From: Promethearchaeota archaeon
GTDB taxonomy: Archaea; Asgardarchaeota; Lokiarchaeia; Sigyniarchaeales; SOKP01
Length of the DNA stretch: 64,000 nucleotides
Direction: 5' to 3'
NCBI GenBank assembly: GCA_008080735.1
Contig: SHMW01000005.1
Span: forward strand, 24,135 to 88,134
The notes beneath the pieces are model-generated. The model searched no databases. It saw only the letters and a list, made by a program, of their open reading frames with translations, and had not been told where the DNA came from. Shown in pieces: positions 50,034 to 60,059 of the stretch (positions are counted from its first letter, which is position 1; every line of letters starts with the position of its first letter). A program made the translations under genes and the position numbers.

Positions 50034-53000
50034 CTAAAAACCATTTCGATCAGTAAAGACAAATCCGGCACTTTTTATTGGATTAATTTTATATAGCATC
50101 TTATGGTTATCACTAGTAAAAACACCTTGGGTATAATTAAAAGATTCGTTATCTAATGCTATTGGGATTATACGATTACTACCCTTAAGGTCGTTTGTAT
50201 AATATAAATTATCATTGTATTTAAAAGACGGATATAACACCAAATTTCCAGAAGATGCTAATTTGGCAAATAAAAACCCAGTGAATAACGATTGTCGTGT
50301 ATCTATATCTATTGGATTATAATTTGCCGTTCCACTAGAAAATTGATGATTAAAAACAGTTTCGCCATCAATAGTTTTAACTGTCACATCACATACTGTA
50401 TCGTTACCTGTTTCTATTCCTGATATATAAGTATAATAAGATTCTAACTTGCTATTTTCTGAATAACACGACTTTTCGCTATCAAAACAAGCTAGAACAT
50501 TAGAAAATAAAAAATTGCCTGTAATATCAAATATAGCATCATAATCATTTCGTAATCCTACTTTGCTATATGTTACTTCTGATCTGGGATTAAGATAGTC
50601 ATCACCATTAGATGATGTCAATCCACTTGGAACTGTAAATGATCCAGGGTTTGTTATAGACGAAATAGATGTACTACGATCTATAACTAAGCTAAATTCT
50701 TTCTCATAAGAATTATATGTTAATATACCAAACCCAAATACAGCATCGGCCTCAGTATTCCAATCATTTTCATAGGATGGAGTGCCGCTGGACGCATATC
50801 GTATTGTATAACCACTAACATCATCTTGTATTGGGATTATAAATCTACCGTCATTATTATATAACTTTTCGGTATTGGTGTAAAATCTCGTACCACTGTA
50901 ATTTCTTTTTTCATTAAAAACATTTCCATTAGAATAACTTTCATCATAGTTATCATAATAAGTAGATGTATAACTATCTATTAAATGATAATTATTACCT
51001 CCGGAGTGTTCTATGGCAGCAAAGTAATAAATGCCACTAGAATTAGTATCATCAAAATCAGACGAACTTTTAGCGTGATAGTAAACCACAGAATTATCCC
51101 CTAGGTTTCTCCACACAGTGTTGCGTTCCATTGTTGGATAATCATTAATTTCGGCTGGTAAACTACCGCTAAAAACAACATGAGAACCAGAGATATTAAA
51201 AGTGTTAACAGGATCTCTTGAAAAATAATTGTCACCACGATAAGTCTGTACATATCTAAAAGAATTTGGTTGATCATCTGCCGCACTGTTAAATAAAGAA
51301 TATGTTTTCTTAGCGGTGTTGAATATGGCATAGTCATAATCTTCTTCTGAAGGATAATTAACACCATCACTTAAATCATGAAGTATCTTTTCATTCAAAA
51401 GGGGCGGTTTAATATGATCACACGCAAACAAACGTTTTATTACACCGCTTTCACCAGATAGATCTATAATATTTAAAGAATCCACTTGGCCATTTTGAGG
51501 ATTATATGGCACAAGCTGGTTCGATCCACTAACAGACCAAATATAATCTTGATCTATGCCAACAACATTGTTTATATTTAAAGTATGGTGAAAATTATGG
51601 TTACAATGAACGTCGTCATTATTTATTTGTAATGTGTATAAACCACTGTTAAACGGTGTATAAACCCACTGTTCTCCCGATGGTATATTCGGCCAATGTG
51701 CTAATTGTTGAGACGACCTAACATCATACGGGTTTATATTGTTTAGTTTGTATAATGTTTCATCGCCGCTACCATTTATTGGCAACATTCCCATGTTATT
51801 TAATCCACTATATCCGTTTAACGATCTTCTAGATGAGTCTTGTCTCTCTACACTACCAATAATTTCTCCAAAAGTATCAGATGTATTGAGATCCAAAACC
51901 CCAGAATTAATATTGATACGAATATATTGATTATTAACACCAGAAACAGAATCAATACCATAACCGTTCACAAGGCTGTAACTACTATTCGATATATGAC
52001 GCTGTTTATCATAAATTTGATTATGATCATCAATAGGGCCAGATGAATAATATGCTATAAAGCCACTAACATTATCGTAATATACACTTGGCCCGGCAAC
52101 AGTTTGATCCGTATAAACAACATTGTATCCCAAGGTTGTTACACTATTAAGCCCATCATCCTGTAATATGTGTATGAGATCAGAATGACCGCTACAATAA
52201 ACTATGTATTCAGGAAAATCTGTAGATGACAAATTATAAAATACACGTCTATTCTTTGTTACAGTAGATTCGGTTGCATCATAATATTTTTGATTTTCAA
52301 CAAAAGCAAGCAAGTTTTTGTGACTTTTGCCAATGTGAACTAAATCTTTAACAATGTTTTCAGCATCAGGTATATATCTTTTAGACACTAAATGATTACC
52401 AACAGATGTTCTGGTGCATATATAGTCTTCATCAGTAATATAACTATAATAATTGCTATAAAATGGCGGTTTTGGGCCATTTGAAGAACACTGCCTGAAA
52501 AACCCTATAGGACCATCATGTGGTAATTTAGCACCCAATGTAACTTTAGGAAGTTCTTTTTGAACGTAATCTACAGAAGATATGCTAGTTTCTTTGGTTG
52601 TTATATTATCAACGTCATTACCTACCAATCTCACACTACTATATCCATAAAGACTTTCGTCTATAAAGAAAATACGATTGTTAAACAAATATGAATTACG
52701 ATCTCCGTCAACATCATATATATTACTAGTAACATCCGACATAGAATCATTATATATATAATACTTGTTATCGGTTTTATTAATTAAATAATAATTAACT
52801 GCTGGAATATATTTAATAGATCTTACATCACTAACAGAAGTAGGATTTGATACTCCGCTAATATTAGCAGTATTATTAGTTAAATCAACTTGAAACCAAT
52901 TGGTATGACCATTTCCTTCCAGAACTATATTAATTTTGTCATTATACCAAAATCCAGACAAATATCTAATTAGAGTCGTTCCACTGTTTGCTGGACAATC

Positions 53001-55241
53001 AAGCAATGTATTAAAATTTTGCCATGAATATAATTTAGTGTCGTGATTATGAAAATCTATATTATAAAGTCCATCATCAGCAATACCAAGTAATTTATCT
53101 CCACTAGGATGATAGAAGAAGTTATAAACTTCATTAGGTCTACTGCCAATACCTAAATATGGACTATACCCATAATCTGCGATTGTGTTTGTGTAAGTAA
53201 AATTGTTACTGGTATTTGTATCTAATTGATTGCATGATCCACTTGCGTGAAACAGTAAATCGTCGTTATCATTTGATAAAAACGTATGTCCTAATGATGT
53301 AAACCAAGTATTATTGTTTCTGCCTGTGCAAAATACTTCAGAACCTATCTGACTGAGATATCCCGATCCATATATATTAGAAACCATCAATCCATCTATA
53401 TAATCTCCCAAAGACATGACATCGTTGATTCCAGAACAATAAATGCTTCCCAAAATAGTTCCGCTAGTATATGGGCTATCTTCGTAATAAAATAATTTAA
53501 TTTCATCCGAATCTATACCAGCAGGTAGACTAAATATTTTATCGTCTGATATAGTGGAAAAGTTGTATGTTTCATCCATTACTACTTTTTGGTCGCCAAA
53601 ACCATTTTTTAAATTTTTATATAATTGACCATCATTACCTAGTATATATCTTCCTTGGCTGCTTATAGAATAATTATTTCTTCTGGTTGAACTAATACTA
53701 TCAATATTGGTATATTTAATACCACTTGGTTCTGAACTTCTTTCAGCAGTTGAACATCCTAAAGCAAAATTCCCAAAAATATCTGTACCACCCAAATTTG
53801 GTCTAGACAAAATTTTCCAATTAATAACATCGCCTGAATTATTGTTTAGATCATATCTCCAAGAAATTTCTTGCCCAGACCTAACTGAATTAATTAAATC
53901 ATAAACTTTTAAATGTTCAATATCTGATTCTGTTTGGTCATGATAAGTTACAGTATATGCATAGGTAGTCATGTTTGTGAATGGTTGTATATGTTTGTAA
54001 GATATAGGTGTATAGCCTATAACACTTTCTGGCCAACCACTAGCAGAAAAATCTCCTGAAGGATATTGGAATAAAACAGGAGAATTTTCAGACATATAGT
54101 TATGCGATCCACTTCCAACCCAATCAGACCAACCACAATCTAAAATTCCAGGCTGAAGATTGTTTCTGTTATCATAAACTAGTTGGTACACACCACTTAA
54201 TGTACTATAATCTAAAAGTCCACGATTAACTTCAATTCTAGCATTTATCTGATTCGGACGTTTTATTGTTCCACGCATAGATATTCCGCTAGGAAATTCA
54301 ATGTCCCAATAAGCTTCTCCATCTCCATATTGTGAATTAAGTTCTTGATCAATATAAGTATTATTGTCATTGTCAAATGTTACAATATAGCCACTGGTAA
54401 ATGGAATATATTCAGTTTCATCTTCATTTAAACCAAAATAACCATATCCAAAACAATCAGCACATGTTATTCCTGATTCAAATATAAAACCATTAGTACA
54501 ATTGCCACACTTCTCTATAGGCTTGGTTCTAAACAAACCTTTAATAGTTAAATATGTTGGAATTTCGGCAGTTTTTCCATCATAAGAAGTAACATTATAA
54601 GATGTTGTATACACAGATACGCCGCTGGCAAAATCAAACTCTGCGTATGAACCGTTAATATAGCCATACGAGCGTTGTATAAATGTGTCGTCTAAATATT
54701 GGTCTATATAACCATAGGTGCCATCTGAACTACTATAATTATATTTTAAAGTATTGCCAGAATTATATGGAACTATAGGATTCCAAGTGTCATTTTTAAT
54801 AAACCACTTTTGAGATGTAGATATTCTATGACTATTAAAACTAGTATTAACAGATCCAGTAACAAATAATGAATTAGATCTGTTTGACTGTAAATATAGT
54901 GCAATTTTTCCAAATACACATTCGTCCAATAAACTTCCAGCATAAACAGATTTTGAATCTAAATCAACATATCCACTAGTATTAGTATCTTTAACATATC
55001 TAGGATATTCTCTTAGTGTGCTAGGGCTAGAATATGTACGAGATGAATACAAACTCAATCTCTGTATATATTTTTCCCATCCACTCACAGCAATTGGATT
55101 AATGTTTTGTTCTATAACAAGTTTACAGGCTTTTTCTGCCTCGATAGATGAAATAACATCATAATCATCCCATATGTTCTTATTACTATTAAAATATGGT
55201 AATTGATAATCCCAAGTAGCGGTATTGATATTGAAAATCAT
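50034..55241 (-). CDS. Giant virion protein, Ser-Gly-rich (tail/adhesin type)
   Basis: 1735 residues from ATG 55241 (a TTG two codons upstream is possible); start overlaps the previous stop in ATGA. Very rich in Ser, Tyr, Asn, Gly and Asp, with Ser-Gly dipeptides scattered throughout (I count more than 40). Near residue 250 a DnaJ-like zinc module is visible: CGNCTNGF and CADCFGYGYFG (about 54440-54520). Repeated beta-propeller-like segments (LFYYEDSPYTSG and similar) suggest a long fibrous or propeller-like tail protein. It is last in the late block. No lytic domain was recognised. Confidence 0.75.
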   Translation of the reverse strand: MIFNINTATWDYQLPYFNSNKNIWDDYDVISSIEAEKACKLVIEQNINPIAVSGWEKYIQRLSLYSSRTYSSPSTLREYPRYVKDTNTSGYVDLDSKSVYAGSLLDECVFGKIALYLQSNRSNSLFVTGSVNTSFNSHRISTSQKWFIKNDTWNPIVPYNSGNTLKYNYSSSDGTYGYIDQYLDDTFIQRSYGYINGSYAEFDFASGVSVYTTSYNVTSYDGKTAEIPTYLTIKGLFRTKPIEKCGNCTNGFIFESGITCADCFGYGYFGLNEDETEYIPFTSGYIVTFDNDNNTYIDQELNSQYGDGEAYWDIEFPSGISMRGTIKRPNQINARIEVNRGLLDYSTLSGVYQLVYDNRNNLQPGILDCGWSDWVGSGSHNYMSENSPVLFQYPSGDFSASGWPESVIGYTPISYKHIQPFTNMTTYAYTVTYHDQTESDIEHLKVYDLINSVRSGQEISWRYDLNNNSGDVINWKILSRPNLGGTDIFGNFALGCSTAERSSEPSGIKYTNIDSISSTRRNNYSISSQGRYILGNDGQLYKNLKNGFGDQKVVMDETYNFSTISDDKIFSLPAGIDSDEIKLFYYEDSPYTSGTILGSIYCSGINDVMSLGDYIDGLMVSNIYGSGYLSQIGSEVFCTGRNNNTWFTSLGHTFLSNDNDDLLFHASGSCNQLDTNTSNNFTYTNTIADYGYSPYLGIGSRPNEVYNFFYHPSGDKLLGIADDGLYNIDFHNHDTKLYSWQNFNTLLDCPANSGTTLIRYLSGFWYNDKINIVLEGNGHTNWFQVDLTNNTANISGVSNPTSVSDVRSIKYIPAVNYYLINKTDNKYYIYNDSMSDVTSNIYDVDGDRNSYLFNNRIFFIDESLYGYSSVRLVGNDVDNITTKETSISSVDYVQKELPKVTLGAKLPHDGPIGFFRQCSSNGPKPPFYSNYYSYITDEDYICTRTSVGNHLVSKRYIPDAENIVKDLVHIGKSHKNLLAFVENQKYYDATESTVTKNRRVFYNLSSTDFPEYIVYCSGHSDLIHILQDDGLNSVTTLGYNVVYTDQTVAGPSVYYDNVSGFIAYYSSGPIDDHNQIYDKQRHISNSSYSLVNGYGIDSVSGVNNQYIRININSGVLDLNTSDTFGEIIGSVERQDSSRRSLNGYSGLNNMGMLPINGSGDETLYKLNNINPYDVRSSQQLAHWPNIPSGEQWVYTPFNSGLYTLQINNDDVHCNHNFHHTLNINNVVGIDQDYIWSVSGSNQLVPYNPQNGQVDSLNIIDLSGESGVIKRLFACDHIKPPLLNEKILHDLSDGVNYPSEEDYDYAIFNTAKKTYSLFNSAADDQPNSFRYVQTYRGDNYFSRDPVNTFNISGSHVVFSGSLPAEINDYPTMERNTVWRNLGDNSVVYYHAKSSSDFDDTNSSGIYYFAAIEHSGGNNYHLIDSYTSTYYDNYDESYSNGNVFNEKRNYSGTRFYTNTEKLYNNDGRFIIPIQDDVSGYTIRYASSGTPSYENDWNTEADAVFGFGILTYNSYEKEFSLVIDRSTSISSITNPGSFTVPSGLTSSNGDDYLNPRSEVTYSKVGLRNDYDAIFDITGNFLFSNVLACFDSEKSCYSENSKLESYYTYISGIETGNDTVCDVTVKTIDGETVFNHQFSSGTANYNPIDIDTRQSLFTGFLFAKLASSGNLVLYPSFKYNDNLYYTNDLKGSNRIIPIALDNESFNYTQGVFTSDNHKMLYKINPIKSAGFVFTDRNGF

Positions 55242-56059
55242 GTCCAAGATCCTAATGCCGGTATAGCATTAAGCAAACCATGTCCGCTTGCTTCTGTTAG
55301 GTTTACCGGAAAAAAGCTCGCATAAGCTGGTCCCCCATCGTCAACCGTATTAACCAAATGCTTATGTTTTTGAATTCCTCCGATAAATGTCCAAACATTT
55401 CTGTCTCTATCATATCTTAAGTCAATTGGGGCGGCAACATATTCTTTGGGATCAATCAATCGTCCATGATCAACATCACCAATAAATTTCGTACTATCGC
55501 TGGACGATTCTGGGAAAGGATTATCATCAGTATCATATCCCCAGCCTATTCCTATAACTGGAAGACGCAAGCCAATACTACGAATGTCATCATTACGCAT
55601 ATATTGTTGCATATTATTATTATAACCACTACCAGTAGTAGTCCCGGTGTAAAATCCACCGCTTGGATATGTATAGAGGTTCAATAATGTACCGCTACCA
55701 CCATGACCAACCCATTCAAATGGCAATAAATTACTCAGTACTACAGATTCAGACGAACTTTCAGAACCAGCACTAGATGAAAATGTAGGGATGCTGTTTC
55801 CACTTGCCGTAGAAAATGGCATTAATAAATTAGATAAATTTGTAGAAAAAGATTGTTGATAAAATTCATCCGAAACACTTGCTAAATTATTTTCGACTGC
55901 AAAACTATCTGTTATTGAAACATAGGTACGATTAATCTTAAATTCATTATCTGTACCAGATGGTACATTGTTAAAATAACCAACTATAGAGTTGAAATTT
56001 TCAGCATTATCATTTGGAACACTTGGGTCATAACTTTGATATTCTGAATATAGTGGCAT
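55238..56059 (-). CDS. Tail or fibre-associated structural protein
   Basis: 273 residues. A polar Ser-rich middle separates an N-terminal part (MPLYSEYQSYDPSVP) from a C-terminal domain with LRLPVIGIGWGYDTDD, DPKEYVAAPIDLRYDRDRNV and WTFIGGIQKHKH. Such GWGYD...DLRxD...W patterns occur in phage tail-fibre-region proteins. The gene lies 4 bp after the 1331-residue protein's gene and overlaps the giant gene's start. Confidence 0.65.
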   Translation of the reverse strand: MPLYSEYQSYDPSVPNDNAENFNSIVGYFNNVPSGTDNEFKINRTYVSITDSFAVENNLASVSDEFYQQSFSTNLSNLLMPFSTASGNSIPTFSSSAGSESSSESVVLSNLLPFEWVGHGGSGTLLNLYTYPSGGFYTGTTTGSGYNNNMQQYMRNDDIRSIGLRLPVIGIGWGYDTDDNPFPESSSDSTKFIGDVDHGRLIDPKEYVAAPIDLRYDRDRNVWTFIGGIQKHKHLVNTVDDGGPAYASFFPVNLTEASGHGLLNAIPALGSWT

Positions 56060-56063
56060 AATA

Positions 56064-59000
56064 TTACTTTCTAAATCTGTTTCGTCCTATACCAAACGCT
56101 CTGTGTTCAAAATTAACATTTTCTGTTGGTTTAATCTCACTATCAGAAGCCAATCTAGTCAATTGATCATAATCAGATTTTCTATAATCTCCAGGCAATC
56201 CACGATAACTAGACATATTATACGTAGTGGTTATTCCGCCAATGTCAAAAGTAACAGCCATACCTAAAATATTACTATTAAAGCCAAGGTTTGACGCTAG
56301 ACCATATTCTGGGAAACCAGCTACTGTTATAGAAGCATTGTCTATATATTCTAAATCTGATAACGATCTTGCCAATCTTTCTTCTCCGGCAGCATCTAAA
56401 TTAGCGTCCCAACTTCCTGTTGTTGGTCTTTCAAAATTCCAAGGAACCAATGATTCATCAACATCTATGTCAACCATTCCATTAACAACAGAATCTTCAT
56501 AATACCAAGGTCCATAAGTTACTAAATTACTAGTTAGTGGTATAATTACCGCTTTGAGATCCATTAAATATTCATCTGCAAAAACATAAGAATATTTTTT
56601 ATTAGTATGTGTAGATATCTGTTCAGACCATCTAACCAATGCCTTTTTAAATTCTGTTGTACCAACTTGTTCTTTCAACCACTTAAGATTATCATCCTTA
56701 TCCGATAACACGTTAAGCCATTTAACTATACCACCACGTTTAATTTTCCATGTTGTTTTTTGGTCATCTGCATTAAAATTAATCAAATCATCATACGAAT
56801 CTAATGGATCAAAAGATATTTGTGAAGGCAATGTTACCAATGCTAAGTCTGGTCTATGAGCAATTTGTACAATATCAGCACTTGAAAATATATAATCAGG
56901 ATTTCCTTCTGCTATTCTATTAGGAGCGAATTCAGACGTGGGCAAGTCTTGGAACATAACGCGATTATTGCCGTTGGATGAATAATTAGCATTACCACTG
57001 GGTTTCCAATCTATAGCAACCATTGGGTAAAAACGACCGTCCTCAGCCATAAACCTATCAATTATTTGTTTTTCTTGATCAACTAAATTTTGATATCCAG
57101 AACCAGTTCCGTTTGCCAATCCGTCAAATTCTGATGGTAATGTTTCCCAATAAGATCTATCTGCTACAAAATATTCAATTTCTGGTCTATTCTTATATGT
57201 AGGTACTGATTGGTTACTCCATATCCTATGCATAGTATAAGAATATGGTAATGTTACAACAAACTTAGAACCCATGTACTCTGCCGCATACTCATAAACC
57301 CATTTCCAAACCTGTCTTCTGAAATCAAATAAAGCAGCAGCGTTAGCAGCGTCATTAGAGTTGTTTAGTGGATCTACATATGTGTATGGCAGCACATTGA
57401 TTTTACTTAAATTAATACTATTTGAACTAAATGCTCCAGATATACCAGTTGTATCAAAAGTTGGAAAATTTAATCTATCTGCAATTTCAGGATAATACTG
57501 ATTATACACTGTGTAAAATGGATATTCGCCAACAAGAGCTGCTCTTAAAACTTCAGTATTTAATGGCAATCCTCTAGATTTATTAGCGTATTGACCAGAA
57601 TCAAACTCATAGCCAGATGCTACACACCACGGTCTATAATCTGATTGACCGTCGTTACTAATAAACATATCGTTATGACTGAAACTTCTTACTTTATAAC
57701 GTTTTGTTTCTATTTCAACCAATGGGATGTCGTTTTTTATATCTTCTCTTGAGAAAGCTATATGGTCTAATGGCAAAAATGGTGTAGCCATAGGATGGCC
57801 AGAAGTAGAACCAAATCCCCAAAATGGGAATATACTGCCGACTTGAAAAGTATCATCATTAGAAAATAATCTTGTTGTTATATTGGTTGGGAAAGAATCA
57901 TAACCAGATCCAAAATTATAATATTCGGTTGGATATGCAACATATGAAGAATTTCTTTTACCACCAGCTATTACTTTACTACTAGGTTCATTTTTAAATT
58001 CCTTGCCAATATTAGCTTTATTAACTATTTTTGCACGATTATTAATAAATGAAGTTATTTCTGTTTTTAGCAAAGCATTGTCATCTTCACGACGAATGGC
58101 TTTAAATTCTATAGTTGCTGTATTGTTATTAACCTTTCTGGCTATAATGACTAAATCTGATCCACCATCGTTAACAATTTTAGTTATAAGAGAAATTAAA
58201 TCCATTGTTAGATTAGATATTCTATACCACGAAGGAGCATCATTAAAAGCTTCTCCGGTAAAAATGAATTCAAAATTTATCCCAAACACAACAGCTCTCA
58301 TATGTTCAAGAGCATACTGTATCTTTGTCCACTGCATTCCTTTATCATTACGATTAGATGTCCATCCGTGATCGTAAAATCCAAAAACATCAAGTATATT
58401 ACTGACATTATCAAACCTAGGCTGGCCTTCACCAAAATTATGGGAAAGTGACCAATTTCCAAGGATAACTTCAACACCAGAAAGTATTTCTCTCGGATCC
58501 ACCATGTTAACATTTATAGTTCTACCACCAGAATTAATAGTATCTTCAGTCCAACTAGAACAAATACCACAAAAATAAAACGGAGTATTAGATGGATCAT
58601 AACTATCTGGATTAAGATTTATATTATCATAAAACAACGGAGCATCAATCCCACCGCTTGGCAAACTTATAGCATATAGAGCTGGTGGAGTAGGTTCATC
58701 AAAAGAATCTCCAGATTCTGTATCTTCTACAAGAGTAACACTTAAACTAGTGGCTACACTATTCCATCCTATCGTAGAATTCATAGACAATAAAGAACAA
58801 CCCATAAATTTATAAACACGATTTTCTGCTGTTATATCAGATTGACCGGCTGTTTGTTTGTAGATCTGTGCAGCATTATAACCACTAATACGAACAGATT
58901 CATCCCATATATCTAACAAATCGCTATTAGGAATTTGTGAATATGACCAAAAAGTTGTTCCTAGATAACCAGTAAAATAATTATTAGATGGGTTTGTGAA

Positions 59001-60059
59001 TGGCAAAGCACCCAAATAGGCTGTGTCTGTATCGATGCCTAGAGTATTAATACTTGCCACACCAGTACTGTTGTAGGTATCATTAATGTATCCAAACTCA
59101 AAATTAATGCCACTTCTAGAAACATAAGCTAAAGAATGTCTGTCAAATGTAGTAGATATATTAATATATCCGCTTGCAGTTTGAACGCCACTGGAAGCAT
59201 AATAACCAATGTTGATTGAGGATGAGCCTATCGATTCTGCATAAATATATTGATAATTCCCTAATAAATCTTCTTCGCCGTATATAATATACTTATCGCC
59301 ACCACTAGGTTTTATCCAAGAACCAATAGTCCATTCATTAGAATTGGACATTACTTTATAATCAACACCACTAGCTACTTCTACATAATTGTTTCCATGA
59401 AGATAGTATACTGGTTGATTATTTACACCCTGAAAACTAAAGTTGCTGTCATCAAATCCACGATACCGACTAAAATTATCGTTGACAGATAAATCCCAAG
59501 CTATTCTATCATTGTTAGTAGCTGCTCCATGATGAGTAATAATACCAGACGCATTATGTGATCTTAATGCTGTGGCGGTAGCGTCTGTAGCATAACCTTC
59601 TCTTGGGTCATATGGAGATGTGACACTAGAAGATGATACTGATACTCCAGATGCTTCATAACCAGCTTCAAATAAGTATGATACATCATTGTCAATAATG
59701 AAATCTTTGGCAGAGTTATCTTCATAAATTATTAATTTATTATTATAAGCACCAAACTTAACAGTACCGTCACCACTAGTATTAACTAAATTAGTATATC
59801 CCAAAGAGGTTGTTACATCTTCAACTGTTTTAGAATATTCTCCACTAGGATGGTCAAATTTAAAAGCATAATAAGAACCACTAGCAGAGGAATGCCTAAC
59901 TCTGGCTTCAACATAATTGTCGCTGACTAATGAAGGAATAGACAAACTTATTAGCATATTGTGACTAGAAACTACGCTATATCCGCTTGTCTGTGCTACT
60001 GAATTGCCTTCTGATGTATACGAAGGCTGAAATAATAGTGGTATTAAATTAGGCTTCAT
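56064..60059 (-). CDS. Large tail protein with LamG/concanavalin-like domain
   Basis: 1331 residues. At about 220-400 a LamG-like lectin module is visible (NEWTIGSWIKPSGGDKYIIY; later LAYVSRSGINFEFGYIND), often used for sugar binding. The C-terminal half has aromatic-rich structural segments (WKWVYEYAAEYMG, MHRIWSNQSVPTY) typical of large baseplate or tail proteins. It overlaps the beta-helix gene by 11 bp. A hub or adsorption role is inferred from size, position and the lectin domain. Confidence 0.7.
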   Translation of the reverse strand: MKPNLIPLLFQPSYTSEGNSVAQTSGYSVVSSHNMLISLSIPSLVSDNYVEARVRHSSASGSYYAFKFDHPSGEYSKTVEDVTTSLGYTNLVNTSGDGTVKFGAYNNKLIIYEDNSAKDFIIDNDVSYLFEAGYEASGVSVSSSSVTSPYDPREGYATDATATALRSHNASGIITHHGAATNNDRIAWDLSVNDNFSRYRGFDDSNFSFQGVNNQPVYYLHGNNYVEVASGVDYKVMSNSNEWTIGSWIKPSGGDKYIIYGEEDLLGNYQYIYAESIGSSSINIGYYASSGVQTASGYINISTTFDRHSLAYVSRSGINFEFGYINDTYNSTGVASINTLGIDTDTAYLGALPFTNPSNNYFTGYLGTTFWSYSQIPNSDLLDIWDESVRISGYNAAQIYKQTAGQSDITAENRVYKFMGCSLLSMNSTIGWNSVATSLSVTLVEDTESGDSFDEPTPPALYAISLPSGGIDAPLFYDNINLNPDSYDPSNTPFYFCGICSSWTEDTINSGGRTINVNMVDPREILSGVEVILGNWSLSHNFGEGQPRFDNVSNILDVFGFYDHGWTSNRNDKGMQWTKIQYALEHMRAVVFGINFEFIFTGEAFNDAPSWYRISNLTMDLISLITKIVNDGGSDLVIIARKVNNNTATIEFKAIRREDDNALLKTEITSFINNRAKIVNKANIGKEFKNEPSSKVIAGGKRNSSYVAYPTEYYNFGSGYDSFPTNITTRLFSNDDTFQVGSIFPFWGFGSTSGHPMATPFLPLDHIAFSREDIKNDIPLVEIETKRYKVRSFSHNDMFISNDGQSDYRPWCVASGYEFDSGQYANKSRGLPLNTEVLRAALVGEYPFYTVYNQYYPEIADRLNFPTFDTTGISGAFSSNSINLSKINVLPYTYVDPLNNSNDAANAAALFDFRRQVWKWVYEYAAEYMGSKFVVTLPYSYTMHRIWSNQSVPTYKNRPEIEYFVADRSYWETLPSEFDGLANGTGSGYQNLVDQEKQIIDRFMAEDGRFYPMVAIDWKPSGNANYSSNGNNRVMFQDLPTSEFAPNRIAEGNPDYIFSSADIVQIAHRPDLALVTLPSQISFDPLDSYDDLINFNADDQKTTWKIKRGGIVKWLNVLSDKDDNLKWLKEQVGTTEFKKALVRWSEQISTHTNKKYSYVFADEYLMDLKAVIIPLTSNLVTYGPWYYEDSVVNGMVDIDVDESLVPWNFERPTTGSWDANLDAAGEERLARSLSDLEYIDNASITVAGFPEYGLASNLGFNSNILGMAVTFDIGGITTTYNMSSYRGLPGDYRKSDYDQLTRLASDSEIKPTENVNFEHRAFGIGRNRFRK

